Positions 1-11,130 of a stretch of 64,000 nt of DNA are shown here, piece after piece (positions within the stretch are counted from its first letter, which is position 1; each line of letters opens with the position of its first letter). The translations under genes were made by a program, and so were the position numbers. Source of the stretch: Setophaga petechia (lineage: Eukaryota; Chordata; Aves; Passeriformes; Parulidae); NCBI GenBank assembly GCA_024362935.1, contig JANCRA010000030.1:5296596-5360595 (forward strand). The letters run 5' to 3'. Under the pieces are notes generated by a model. It did no database searches, was not told the DNA's origin, and saw only the letters and a list, made by a program, of their open reading frames with translations.

Positions 1-382
1 AGTGTTTTCCTTGTATCCTGAAATAAGAATATACAGTATTTATTAAAACTAATTGTCAACTAAGCTGAGTAAACCTGTAGTGGTTGAATAACATTTAGTA
101 GTTTTCTCCCACTTGATTTGTTTTCCTGAAAGTAGCATCTGTTTGATATGTTGAAAAGTCAGGATTAAGTAAAATCTGTTTAAAAAAAAATATAGATTTT
201 CTTCAGGGATCACGTTTTTCCTTCATATTTGATGCAAAAATGGGATTCCCTGCACAGGTCAAATATGTGGAATAACCTTCACTTGCAAACTGTGTCCTTG
301 GCTTTCCTCCCTGAATCTCAGAAGAAGTATATTTTCTGACCCAAGAATAACTGAAGATAACTTCTCCTCTTGATTTGGTCAG
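1..382 (+). other. NUP188: NUP188 intron (partial)
   Basis: AT-rich sequence with a short A run near 182-190, ending in the acceptor at 381-382. No exon or repeat was recognised. Confidence 0.8.
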
Positions 383-578
383 GGGCTCACTGGACCAGTC
401 CCTGAAGGACACTCTGAAGAATTTCTCCAGCAAGAAGCGCTTTGCCTACTGGTCAGAGTACGTGAGGTCCCTGGCCCAGCACGTGGCAGAGACCGAGGGC
501 AGCAGCTGTGCCTCTGTCACCGAGTACCAGATGCTCATCTCAGCCTGGAGGATGCTGCTCATCATCTCCACAAGCCAT
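383..578 (+). CDS. NUP188: NUP188 coding exon (first in window)
   Basis: Acceptor AG at 381-382, donor gtaagg at 579. The first base completes a codon begun upstream, followed by GSLDQSLKDTLKNFSS; it ends in phase 0 after a His codon. Confidence 0.93.
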
Positions 579-3500
579 GTAAGGGCTGCCTCTCACCCTG
601 CATGAGAGGCTGAAATGAACATTTTGAACAGTACAATGTCAGCAGCTTCCTAGGGCCAGCTAAGCAGAATTCACTGTTTTTCTTTTGGGTTTGTTGTGTT
701 TGTGAGCATAGTACAGGTTGGTGTGAGCATGGTGCAAGAGGTTAGAGTGGGTGGTGTTTTGCTGTTTGATCAAAATGAGCATATTGCCCTCTCAAGGAGG
801 GAGGTAGTAAATAGTTTTTAGAGGGTTTCCAAGTAATTTTGCAATCCTGACAAGCTTTTCCTGTGTTGAGGGAGGCAGGGATGCACCATTAAGCAATTAG
901 TCATTACAAGCTTCTTGTCAATGGTAATGTAGGACTAAAGTGATTTCTGTAAAACTCAGCAGTTATAATATTGATGGATTCTTAAAGTAACAAAACAGTA
1001 GACTGAATTTAGGCTGCTTAGAAGATGCACCTTTTGTTGTGCTGATTGATCTTTATCTTCGTTGATTTAGGCTGATATCATGCATCTGACTGATTCTGCA
1101 GTTCATCAGGAGTTGTTCCTGGATGTGCTAAATGGCACCAGGGTTTTGGTAGGTGTTGCTTCCTATCAGTTCTTTCATTTCCTAATTGCTCATCTTCTTT
1201 GCACTATTCCTACAGATGCTTGTAATCTTAGGGTTTTTTAGATCCTGTGAAAATGGGCTGAAACAGAGTCTCTCTCTCCATGAACTGATGAGCTGCTTAA
1301 ATCTTTATTCTGTATGTGTCATTCTTGTCATCACTAAATGACCCTGTGAGGGTCCTGGCTCTGGTCTCCTCAATTCTACTGAAGGTCATTTGGTGGTGGT
1401 GCTTGGGCTGAGCATTTCTAAAGTGTTTCCACCTGTGACTGTTCAGCTGTAACTCACAGTATTTCTCCTTAGCTCCAGGTTCCCATGTCAGTGCCCTGTC
1501 TGCAGCTGGGGTCTATGCTGTGTACCCTTCTTCTGATCCTGCTCAAGCAGTGGAAGAGGTAGGTATTTTGTTTGGATATTTTTTAGTCACTGCTAGAAAT
1601 AAAAACTTTGGAGGTCATGTTTAAATAAAAATTTGGGAGATTACGTTGAAGTGTTTTGCTCTAGTGAGAATCCCTTTGTGATCTGGGGAGAAAACTGAAG
1701 CCTTATCATTGCATTCTCTTTTGACATGTCTAACGTCTCTTGGTTGTTGCTGAAATTGTGAGAAATCTCTGGTAGCAATACAGTTAATTTTGTTTCCTGC
1801 TTGCTGGTGAGAAGTAGCAGAAGAGCTTTTGTGATAGTTAGTCCTGCTTTCTCACTCTATTCTCACAATGAGGGGAAAAAGCATTCTCTCATTCTGTGGA
1901 ATGTCTTTAGTGAGATCCAGGTGGTGACTTAAACTTTACTTTGAAGAACTGCTTATGTTTTTAGGGGTCATATAACTTATGATCCACACAGTTCATTCAA
2001 GCCAGTATATTTATTGAGGGATCTTGTCTAATCTGAAGAGCTCTCCCTTTTTGTTGTCAGCGAGTTGAGTTCTGTGGATAAAATCATAAACTCCTTGACG
2101 CAGATTCTGGAGGGAGTACTACAGGCAGATCAGCAGATGATGGAGAAAACCAAAGCCAAAGTGTTCTCAGCTCTTATCACTGTTCTGCAAATGAAGGAGA
2201 TGAAAGGTGAGGTGGTGCATGTGCAGGTGTTGAGGTGCCAGGGCTGAACACTCCTTACCCCCAGCATGTGCAAGATAAACACATGGTGCTGGTAGTCGTG
2301 CAGGGTGCTGAATGTAGTCACCAGCCTGTGGGACTTCTCTCCTTTTTTCTTCCCTTCTTTAGCTAGTTTTGGAAAGAAGTGAGGTTTATCATTCATTCAC
2401 TCTATGTCCATGTCTTCTCTTCTCTTGTCTTTGCCTGACAGTAACCTCTGTTTGATCAGTTTAGTTCCTGTGTGTTTTTGGAGACAGCTCAGTGGATGTG
2501 TAAGTCAGGCTCTCTCAGGGTGACTGTAGGGTTTAGATTCTGACATAGATTTCTAGTTAGAGATAACAAAATACCCAAACACAAGAATGGGTACATTTTG
2601 TTACAAACCACAGAAACCAGTCAGGTCACTACTCCTGTCCCTTGTGGGGCATCTGGCATTGCAGTGGCACTTGAAGACTCTCAGTGAAATCTGGGCAGTA
2701 TTTCTCTGTGCAACACATACAAAGGCAACTGTGATTGAAAGTGTGTCAGGTTACTTGTCTGTGTTCCTTGTCCCATTGCTTTGGCTGTGCAAAAGTTTAC
2801 ATTTTGAAAAATAAGTAGAAAGTGGAGGTTTGGTTGTTTAAAGAAAACAATTTAAATTGTTTTCTTTGCTGTTGAATTTGAGTTTCTAGTCATGCTGGTA
2901 AAAGTTTGGGCAATTTATTATAATGGTTTTGATAAGAATGTAGTATTTATATGGATTCATAGATCATGGACTGCACCCAATCTGCATAGGCTGATAGCAG
3001 CAGTCTGGAGCAGTGGGTGGGAATTGCTGTGGTGGAATAATCTGTCCCTAGTACTGCTGGATTTGTGTTTTGACATGTCATGAGTTTTTATGACTTTGTA
3101 TGACAAAAACTACATGGTTTTGTTATTGAGATGAATATAATCCCTTAATGTATCCTCCTAGATGTAGATATCTAACTTAATCACAGCTACTCACATTGTT
3201 TTGTAGGTTTTGAAATGAGAACAGAATAAATGCTAATTCCAGGAAATGTGGCTGAGTGATGTTACCAGTTAAACTGGAAAGCTGAGTACAGGGACTGTGT
3301 GTTAACTGCTGTGTGTTGTGTGTGTCACAGTGAATGACATCCCCCAGTACCCCCAGCTGGTGCTGAGTGTGTGTGAGACTCTCCAGGATGAGGTCATTGC
3401 TCTTCTGGACCAGACCCGGCACAGCCTGACCGTGGGAGATGCCGCAGATGACAAGGACAGCATGGAGACCGACGACGCCTCCCGGGTGAAGCACAAGGAC

Positions 3501-6500
3501 CAGCGAGATGGGGTAAAGGGCTGCTCATCTGCTCTGCAGTCTTGGCTTTTCTCTCTAGACAAAAGTTTCATGATGCTTGAAGAGCTTTCCTTTGTAGCCT
3601 GCTGCCCTTAGAGGAAGTTTCAGCAGTTTCTGTTTCAGAATTTTCTTGGCTCGCATCAGTCTGGGAAGTTGGCTGTTGCTGCCTCTTCTTCAGGTGTGCA
3701 CTAAAAAAAACATTTCCATGAGTGCTAATACAGCCAAGAGGTGTACAGAGTATAATGTGAGGGATACCAGGAGCTTTCATTTGTGATTCTGAGAATGATT
3801 GAACTTTAGGTGGTGTTAGTAAATGCTGTTGAGATTTTTCTTGGTACAGCCCTGTACCTACCTACCTTTCCTTTTCACTCAGGTTTGTGTTCTGGGTCTG
3901 CACCTGGCTAAGGAGCTCTGTGAAGTAGATGAAGATGGAGACTACTGGCTGCAAATTACTAGGAAAGTCCCTGTGCTTCCTACCATCTTTGCTGCACTGG
4001 AGATCAGCCTGAGAGTTAAACAAAACCTTCACTTCACAGAGGCCTCGTTACATTTGCTGCTGACCTTAGCAAGGACTCAGCAGGTGAGAGATGCAGAGAA
4101 GTGAGAGTGCATGGCTGTACACTTTAAATAAGAAAAGTCTGTCTCATTTTTAATCTCATTATTCTGTCTGTGATGCAGCTGAATGATGAACTGTAGATAA
4201 AGGGGTATTTTTTGGAGATTGTCAAGCAGCAGGTCCTGTATGTACACCTGCTTAGTGTGCCTTGTTCTCCATAGTGGGATGTCTGGGAAAAGCTGAGCCA
4301 GCCAGGCAGACCTGTCATTTAGAGCAGGCACTTTCACTGAATGGATTCTGCAATGCAAATACCCCCTCGTTAAACCAGCATTGAATGTTGGAACCTGCTT
4401 CTTCATTAGTATTAATAAAGTGTTATTTATCTATTTCAAATTCAACTTATATGGGGCTTTAAGTGAAAACAAGGTTGTTCAAAGCCCCTTTGCAAGAATT
4501 ATGTACATACCAGAGCAGGTGATAAGTGGGAATTTTGAGTACAGTTGTGCAGGTTCGATTTTCCTTTTCTTGATATTGAACTTCTAACAACACAGAGGTG
4601 TGTGTAAATGAAAATTCTGTAAAAGGGTGGTGACAGTGCAAAGAACAGAAATATCTACTGCAGCACAAGTCTCTTCAGTCTCAGAGCAGAGGCACAGATT
4701 CAGCTGCAGTCTGTTCTTGCAGGGAGCAGCAGCAATGGCTGGAGCTGGTGTCACCCAGAGCGTCTGCCTGCCCCTCCTGAGCGTGTACCAGCTCAGCACA
4801 AATGGAGCCATCCAGGTGGGTGCTGCTTCCTTCATTCCAGCTGGGCATGCACCCAGAGAGCTTCCCATGCCCTCTCAGGCTGTGGTTGGAGGCTGCCAGA
4901 ATGGTGTGGAGGGGAAATAGTCATTTTTTTGGTGTGTGATTTGTTCAGACATCTGCCTCATCCCGCAAGTCCCTGGATGCCCCCTCCTGGCCCGGGGTCT
5001 ATCGGCTCTCCATGTCCCTCATGGAACGTCTTCTCAAAACACTCAGATACAACTTCCTGACAGAAGCACTGGACTTCGTGGGTGTCCATCAGGAGAGGAT
5101 CCTTCAGGTGTGCCACAAACTGTCTCTGTGCTTCACTTGGCTCCTCTGCTCCAGCAGCAGTGGAGATGAGTCAGAAAGGGCAGATGCATTGAAAAGTCAC
5201 TGCTGCCTTGGGAAGGGTTACAGTGGGAATAGCTGTGAGAGGAGGATGGATGTTACCCCATCTGTCCCTTATCTGTCATGGCCCTGATTTCCTTCTCTCT
5301 CCTTCCCAGTGCCTGAATGCAGTACGGACTGTGCAGAGCTTGGCCTGTCTGGAAGAGGCTGATCACACTGTTGGCTTCATTCTTCAGCTCTCAAATTTCA
5401 CAAAGGAGTGGCATTTCCACCTGCCACAGCTTATGAGGGACATGCAGGTAGGAATCAGGATAATACATTGCCCTGGAATGCAGGGATTTGGTTTTCTGAA
5501 GAGAAAATAGCACAATATCACTTTGTGATTACCACTCCTTTAATGGGAATTACAGCTAAGGTTATTTAACTGCCCGTTCTGTCAGTACCTTGTCTCTGAG
5601 GAAAAAAAAAACTGTTGGGAGAGAGAGAAGTGCTGGCTTGGAAAAGAAAATTGGGGAATTCAGTGGCTTTCAGTTCTTAGTGCCAGATGATTTCAAGGAA
5701 ATACTGGGAAATTAAGAGACTGCGTGGATCCTTTATGATCACAGTGCTATATTTGGATTTTCTAGCTTAAGGCAGTGACAGTGGATAGACAGGGTTTGAG
5801 CTTTTCTGAGATTTCTCCCTGACTTTATTTCTTTCAGGTGAATCTGTGTTACCTGTGCCAGGCCTGTACCTCCCTCCTGCACAGCCGTAAAATGCTTCAG
5901 CACTACCTGCAGGTGAGGATCCTACACCAAACTTGACCATGCTCCCTCTTAGAAGGGAGCATTATTCATTATAAAGGGTCTTGGATATTGAATGGATTAT
6001 TGATAAACTTTATGGTGATTATTGACACACATCAACAGTTGGGATTTGCATTTCTTTACAGCAAAAAAAAAAAAAAAGTGCTGAGATTAGTCTGGACTCT
6101 GAAAAGCTTTGCACTGTGTAAAGGCAATCCTAGATAACCAGCAGCCTGTGCTGAATGGCCTGCTGTTACAAAGAGGATGCATTGCTGTAGGACTCTGGAG
6201 TGCCATTAATTAAGCCACTTAATTTGATTTAATTTGTTAAAGGGAGATAGTTCTTGTTCTTGGGACATCTTCAGATGCACGAGGTGGAGATGATGCATTG
6301 CTGCTGCAGAGTTCCTTCGGCATGGCTCAGGCTTGGTGTGTTGATCATTCTTTTTCCTGAGAGTGGAATCCAAACAGCCTCTGCAGCTGCCTCCCTGCAA
6401 TGCAGTGTCTCCCCAGCCCACACCAACTGTACATTCTCAGCAAGTGACAGACTTTGGGTGCCTTATTTCCTCATTCTCTTTGTTCACAGCATTGTTTTTT

Positions 6501-8389
6501 TTTTCTCCAAACATTTGTCTTAATGCAAAATAATCCCATCTGTATCCAAGACTTCCTCTTTCCTTTCTCCACAGACAAAAAACGGGGACTCGCTCCCATC
6601 CAGCGTGACCCCCCGAGTGCAGCGCACCCCCCAGGCCTCCTCCAAGCACCCCAGCCCCGAGTCAGAGGCCGCAGAGCAGAAGGCCCTGCTGACAGTGCAG
6701 TACAGCCTCCTCAAAATCCTCAGCAAGTCTCTGGCTGCCCTGCGCCACTTCACCCCTGATGTCTGCCAGATCCTCCTTGACCAGGTGGGTGCTCCAAAGG
6801 GAGTTTCCAGCATTTCCAGCGATATTCTGGGTGTGTGTGTCCTGCTTGATGCAGTGACCCCAATGTGTACCTGCCTGCTGCTCCGCACAGAGCGGGAAGG
6901 CAGGAGACAAGGAATTTGCCTTGGGAATCTGGCACTGCACAGTGGGATGGGAAGACTTGGCTGAGCTTTTGTGTGATCTACACGAGGCTGTGTGTGTGTG
7001 ACCTTACTGGAGCAGGCTATAGCCCATTTGGGTTGTACCTTCAGTGTACCATTCTACAGGAAAAATCCTCTTGTCATCCTCCCATGGTGGTGTGACCCAA
7101 TACCTGGTCCCCAGGTTCAGAAAGGGAAAATTTAATCCTTGATTCTGGCAGTGTCCTGCTCCTAACTGTTGGGTAGGGAATGTCCTCCTGTGTCTCTGGG
7201 AGCAGCCAGTACTTTGGTGTGCCTGTGAGTGGAGAGCAATGGAGTCTGTGCAGGACACTTGACTGCTCCAGCTGCACAGCTGAGATTTGGGAAATTAACA
7301 AATTTAAATTTCTCCATATAAAAAGTGTGATAAGGGACTGGGTATTCCTGTTCCTATGGCAACACCATCCTCATGGCCTCCTGGGTCTCACTTCTCTTTC
7401 TGTTCCTCCACAGTCTCTGGACCTTGCTGAGTACAACGTGCTCTTTGTCTTGAGTTTCACCACACCAGCCTTTGACTCGGACGTTGCACCTTCCTTTGGG
7501 ACCCTCCTTGCCACAGTCAACGTGGCCCTGAACATGCTGGGAGAGGTACTGCCCTTCCTGTGTCTGGGAGCACGGCAGCTGCAGTGATCCCAGAGTGCTC
7601 CTTCAGCTGAGACTCTGAAGAGCACGAGCAGTTCTTTCCTATCTCCTGTCTCTAATGCCTGTCTTTCTTTCCCTCAAAGATGGATAAGAAGAAAGAACCT
7701 TTCCCTCAGGCTGCAGGGCTGAATATGCAAGAGGGAACCAAAACCCTCAAGTAAGTTTCCAGTTACTTGATGTAGTTACAGCCAAGCAGCAGCCCGAGCT
7801 CCTGAGATCAGAACTGAAGTTTTGAGGCATTGTTATCTTCATACATCCCTTAACTATTTGACTGGGAAACCAGAGTGTGCTGACCTTTTTGGCTGCTGCT
7901 GATTTGTGTTTCTTTGCACAGGTCTCTGCTGATGTTTACAATGGAGAACTGTTTCTACCTGCTCATCTCCCAGGCCGTGCGGTACCTGCGGGACCCGGCC
8001 GTGCACCCCCGGGACAAGCAGCGCATGAAGCAGGAGCTCAGCTCGGAGCTGGTGAGCACCCTGTGCTGTCCTGTCCCTGCTCACTGTGCCTTGTCTGTGC
8101 TGCCCATTCCCCAGCAGGACTGAACAGCTTGGGCTGCTCATGGTGCCACATTCCTGGGGCTGGGGCAGGAGCGGGGCTGTGGTGGAAGGAGCTGACTTGT
8201 TGCATTCTTTGCTTGCAGAGTACGCTGCTCTCCAGCCTGTCCCGGTACTTCCGCAGGGGAGGTCCCTCTTCACCTGCCAGCGGGGTCCTTCCCTCTCCCC
8301 AGGGAAAGTCTGCCTCCAAGCTGGGTCCAGAGGGGCAGGAGCCCTTGTTTCAGCTGGTGCAGGCCTTTGTCCGGCACGTGCAGAGATAG
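383..8389 (+). CDS. NUP188: Nucleoporin NUP188, C-terminal part (15 exons, gene enters from left edge)
   Basis: Encodes the C-terminal about 688 residues of the roughly 1,750-residue NUP188, a large alpha-helical scaffold protein of the inner ring of the nuclear pore complex that partners with NUP93. Coding exons: 383-578, 1071-1148, 1473-1558, 2061-2206, 3331-3512, 3883-4083, 4723-4815, 4949-5107, 5310-5447, 5838-5912, 6575-6784, 7414-7545, 7680-7750, 7922-8051, 8219-8389. Every intron is GT-AG and all joins keep one open frame to TAG at 8387-8389. Recognisable stretches include KILSKSLAALRHFTPDVCQI (exon at 6575), SFGTLLATVNVALNMLGE (7414) and the C-terminus LVQAFVRHVQR, all close to human NUP188 as remembered. 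The linker at 6575-6660, rich in Ser, Pro and Thr, is the most divergent piece. The protein is almost entirely helical with no membrane span. It is convergent with SH3GLB2 downstream. Identity is very secure; only exon edges are hand-called. Confidence 0.97.
1071..1148 (+). CDS. NUP188: NUP188 coding exon
   Basis: 26 codons between ttgatttag and gtaggt, phase 0 at both ends, encoding ADIMHLTDSAVHQELF onward. Confidence 0.93.
1473..1558 (+). CDS. NUP188: NUP188 coding exon
   Basis: Acceptor ctccttag, donor gtaggt. It encodes a hydrophobic helical segment (CTLLLILLKQWK) and ends with two bases of a split codon. Confidence 0.93.
2061..2206 (+). CDS. NUP188: NUP188 coding exon
   Basis: Acceptor ttgttgtcag, donor gtgagg. 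It completes a split Ser codon and reads ELSSVDKIINSLTQILEG onward; it ends with one base of the next codon. Confidence 0.94.
2207..3330 (+). other. NUP188: NUP188 intron, 1.1 kb
   Basis: The largest NUP188 intron in the window. It contains the perfect 28-bp palindrome at 2840-2867; otherwise there is no recognised element. Confidence 0.75.
2840..2867. repeat. Perfect 28-bp palindrome
   Basis: The arm AAAGAAAACAATTT (2840-2853) is followed directly by its exact reverse complement (2854-2867) with no spacer. It is AT-rich and lies inside a NUP188 intron. Confidence 0.9.
3331..3512 (+). CDS. NUP188: NUP188 coding exon
   Basis: Acceptor tgtcacag, donor gtaaag. It reads VNDIPQYPQLVLSVCETLQD onward; the second half is an acidic, probably flexible loop (DDKDSMETDDASR). 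It ends in phase 0. Confidence 0.94.
3883..4083 (+). CDS. NUP188: NUP188 coding exon
   Basis: 67 codons, phase 0 at both ends, acceptor tcactcag and donor gtgaga. It encodes VCVLGLHLAKELCEVDEDGD onward. Confidence 0.95.
4723..4815 (+). CDS. NUP188: NUP188 coding exon
   Basis: 31 codons, phase 0, acceptor ttcttgcag and donor gtgggt; encodes VTQSVCLPLLSVYQLSTNGA. Confidence 0.95.
4949..5107 (+). CDS. NUP188: NUP188 coding exon
   Basis: 53 codons, phase 0, acceptor ttgttcag and donor gtgtgc; encodes SWPGVYRLSMSLMERLLKTL and following helical sequence. Confidence 0.95.
5310..5447 (+). CDS. NUP188: NUP188 coding exon
   Basis: 46 codons, phase 0, acceptor cttcccag and donor gtagga; encodes CLNAVRTVQSLACLEEADHT onward. 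Confidence 0.95.
5838..5912 (+). CDS. NUP188: NUP188 coding exon
   Basis: 25 codons, phase 0, acceptor tctttcag and donor gtgagg; encodes VNLCYLCQACTSLLHSRKML and the rest of the helix. It is too short to appear as a long ORF. Confidence 0.94.
6575..6784 (+). CDS. NUP188: NUP188 coding exon
   Basis: 70 codons, phase 0, acceptor ctccacag and donor gtgggt. A Ser/Pro/Thr-rich linker is followed by the conserved helices LLTVQYSLLKILSKSLAALR. Confidence 0.95.
7414..7545 (+). CDS. NUP188: NUP188 coding exon
   Basis: 44 codons, phase 0, acceptor cctccacag and donor gtactg; encodes SLDLAEYNVLFVLSFTTPAF onward. Confidence 0.95.
7680..7750 (+). CDS. NUP188: NUP188 coding exon
   Basis: Acceptor cctcaaag, donor gtaagt. 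It encodes MDKKKEPFPQAAGLNMQEGT and ends with two bases of a Lys codon. Confidence 0.94.
7922..8051 (+). CDS. NUP188: NUP188 coding exon
   Basis: Acceptor tttgcacag, donor gtgagc. It reads SLLMFTMENCFYLLISQAVR onward and ends in phase 0; the sequence is nearly identical to the human family member as remembered. Confidence 0.95.
8219..8389 (+). CDS. NUP188: NUP188 last coding exon with stop
   Basis: Acceptor tgcttgcag; 56 codons then TAG at 8387. It begins STLLSSLSRYFRRGGPSSPA and ends QAFVRHVQR, the characteristic NUP188 C-terminus. Confidence 0.96.
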   Translation, partial: STLLSSLSRYFRRGGPSSPASGVLPSPQGKSASKLGPEGQEPLFQLVQAFVRHVQR

Positions 8390-9062
8390 ATCCCGTCCTG
8401 GCCCTGCCTCCCTTGTCAGGACCTGCAGCAGAACAATTCACATCCACCACAGAAGGCATCACCTTTGGCAGAGCTGTAATGAGGACTGGGAAGGGAGGGA
8501 GGCCAGGTGTGGGCAGTGGTGTCACCTGAGCAGAGAGATCCCATGGAACTCTTGCCACCCAGGTAGCAGAGTGAATGTAAGGAGAGCCCAGCTGGCTCCC
8601 CATGACCAGCCCACGTGCACAATCTGCCCCGTCTGCCAGAGCATCCTGGCTGGGTACAAGCACTGAACAGTCAAAACCTTTATTTTTATAGCTTGTACCT
8701 CAGCTGGGGAAGCTGTGGCTGGGTGGAGAGAGGAGATGCTTTCTGCTGGGCATTAACTCTGCTCCTAACACAAGGTGCAATCTGCGTCTCCTGCGTGGAG
8801 TCCAGCTAAGGCACACCCAAGGGATCAGCCAGCAATTCAGAGACCATCTTTCTACTGCTATTTTTGTACTGAATGGTTCCAGGCACGATGGTGTATGTGT
8901 GCTCACGCCTTCCCTTCACCCTGCAGTCTGTGTGTTGTGTGTGTTTCTGAAGAGCAAGGCCTCACTTAAGGTTTTTACGTCAAAGTTCCATTGCTCCAGT
9001 CTTGCAGTTTTTTGTAACTGTGCCCTATTTATACTGATATTAAAACCTTTATAGACAGCAGC
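8390..9062 (+). other. NUP188: NUP188 3' UTR
   Basis: Sequence from the stop codon to about 18 bases beyond the ATTAAA signal at 9039-9044. The cleavage point is estimated from the signal and the GT-rich stretch that follows near 9065-9085. Confidence 0.7.
9039..9044 (+). terminator. NUP188: NUP188 polyadenylation signal (ATTAAA)
   Basis: The common variant hexamer ATTAAA, about 650 bases after the stop, is followed 20-40 bases later by GT-rich sequence typical of a downstream element. Confidence 0.65.
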
Positions 9063-9824
9063 TCTGTTCATGGGTTTGTGTTGGACACAGCAGCACCAGT
9101 TCTGCAGTGTCTGGGTGGAAGTTCTTCTGAGCTGAAATCCCAGCTAATGTTGTGACTTTCAAGTGACGATGCAGAGACTGTCTGAAATGATTGTAATTAG
9201 AGGCTGATTCCCTGGGTTCCCCACACCCACTCCCTTTCTCTTACTCTCCTGTTGGGGAACTCGTGGGAGGTTTGAAACGAGCAGCACTATAAAATACTCC
9301 TCAGGGATGATTCCCCTGCACATGGTGGTAAGGGCCCTGCACAGGAATCCCTGTCTGCACAGTGAAAGTGCAGCCTGTGGTGTAGCTCTAGATCAACAAA
9401 CTCTTTGAGGTTCTGAGGCTCAGTGTGTAGTAATGACAGTAAGAAAAAGTCAGTGATTATTGCTTAAAATACAGCCTGAAATCTAGACAGAGTTATCTGT
9501 GCTAAGAAATCAAATTTCAGTATAGCTGTGAGCTAATAACCACCAGTTCCTTCCTAAATAGACACTTGATTGCTTTACCAGCCAGAACCTTTTTAATTTC
9601 AATGGTTTTAAGAGACTAGAGCTAAAAAATGAGATTATCTTGCTTTGAGGTTGTTTGGGCTTTTTTACCTTATAAGTTTAAGTGCTGGCAATATCCTGGC
9701 ACATTTCTTTGATCTCTGGTGTCCCATGCCCTGAGGGCTTTGGAGGGATTTGAACTGGCTGGAGTAAAGTCTTAAAGCAGAAGGGAGAGGGGCTTGTGAG
9801 GTGGTGAGACAGTCCTGAACCCAG

Positions 9825-9856
9825 TGGTGTTTTGATGGGGCACCATCAAAACACCA
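9825..9856. repeat. Perfect inverted repeat, 14-bp arms, 4-nt loop
   Basis: Arm TGGTGTTTTGATGG (9825-9838), loop GGCA (9839-9842), exact reverse complement 9843-9856. It lies in the intergenic gap. Confidence 0.9.
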
Positions 9857-10042
9857 GAAACACCTTGTGCCATGGGGAACTGGGTGTAACCAGGGAGAGC
9901 TGAAGGTGAACAACTGCAGAGACAGAATGGATGAGGGCTGCCAAGGGGATGGGAAGCAAAGCTGGAATCTGGTCCATCTAAGCAAGTTCAGTTACAGCAG
10001 AGGCTGTTGCTTGAGAGCTGTGGTCAGGATCTTTCCTTTTTC

Positions 10043-10065
10043 ATTCCTTCCTTCCTTCCTTCCTT
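10043..10065. repeat. TTCC microsatellite
   Basis: Five tandem copies of TTCC; simple sequence. Confidence 0.85.
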
Positions 10066-11130
10066 CTGGCTTTGGAAGTTGCAGTGTGCTCATCACTGTA
10101 TTGGTGTTCAACAAGAATGGATTCTTCTAGATGTTTATTCACGCACCAGAGTGAGTTGGTGGTGCTTGGCAGGAGCCCTTGGTGCCAGACAGCAGCAGCA
10201 GTGGGTGCTGTTGGTTATGGATGTTTTAGAGCTGCAGCAGCATTTCAGTCTTGAGTTGTTCCTGTCCCTGTCCCTCAGGCACAGAGGGATCCAGCCAAGG
10301 GGGCTCCCCTGACATCTGCAAAGAGGCAGCACAATTGTCACCTCCCTGTGCAGAGTCAGGAGCAGCAAGAGATGGTCCATGTGCTCTTTTTCCTACTGCA
10401 GAGGGAACAGAGTGCTGGTGCCAGGAAGAGAATTCCTCTGGCTGCTCTGAGGGAAGAGACCATTTTCTGCTTCATTAAGCTGCTGCTGCTTTAATGTACC
10501 AAGGAGAGGAATTGCAGAGGAACAGGGATGTCACTGGCCTGAGGGAAAATACACATGCTGGAAGGGAAACAGGCAGGAGTAGATCTCTAATAGATCAGGA
10601 CTATGAGAGTGGTAGTCCTGGCAGTTTTGAAACTAACTAGAACAGCAACATCATTTGATTTCCCTGTTCTCTTTAACTAGAACAGCCAAGCTTTACTGCT
10701 GCATTACAGAGCATTTCAGCAGCTGCTTTTCCCAGGAGTTCCTTCCAAGCTGGGTGTTGGGGACAAGACTTTAGGATTTTAGATTAGCAGCAGATCTAGT
10801 TTCCATAACAACTCAAAAAGTCTGTTAGATCTAGAATAGCACTTGGGTCTCTCAGCAGCTGAAGTCATCCTGCTGCTCTATTTTTGCTTCAAGTGCAGGA
10901 GGAGCTGTTGTTTCTCAGAGCCCCTGAAGCTGTAGTACAACTGAGATGTGGCAGCTGGGAAAGGAACCACAAGGCTCTGACAGAGTGTTGGGAGTGTCAG
11001 GTGGGACAGGAAGGATGAGCAGCTTTGTTTTGCTTTTAACTCCAGGTTCCAAGCCTGGGGTAGCAGGAGGGCTCTGCTCCTTTGTGTCCCTGCTTGTCCC
11101 CACAGCCCTGAGCCCACAGAAGATGCTGAG

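Larger units (their letters stand above)
579..2060 (+). other. NUP188: NUP188 introns around the exons at 1071 and 1473
   Basis: Three introns (579-1070, 1149-1472, 1559-2060) of AT-rich unique-looking sequence. No repeat or RNA gene was seen. Confidence 0.75.
3513..8218 (+). other. NUP188: Remaining NUP188 introns
   Basis: Ten short introns lie between the exons from 3883 to 8219, including 3513-3882, 4084-4722, 5448-5837, 5913-6574 and 6785-7413, each over 300 bases. Apart from an A run at 6062-6076 nothing distinctive was seen. Confidence 0.7.
9063..11130. other. Tail-to-tail intergenic gap NUP188 / SH3GLB2
   Basis: About 2 kb between two converging 3' ends. It holds the 14-bp-arm hairpin at 9825-9856, a TTCC microsatellite at 10043-10065, and a second TTTATT hexamer at 10134-10139 that could be an alternative distal poly(A) signal for SH3GLB2 on the minus strand. 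No coding sequence was recognised. Confidence 0.6.

Noticed and set aside
1600..1640. Short direct repeat of AAATAAAAAnTTTGG-like words in a NUP188 intron
   Set aside because: Too short and AT-rich to separate from chance.
7854..8663. 269-codon minus-strand ORF over the end of NUP188
   Set aside because: A shadow of conserved NUP188 exons and introns; it crosses splice sites and has no family resemblance.
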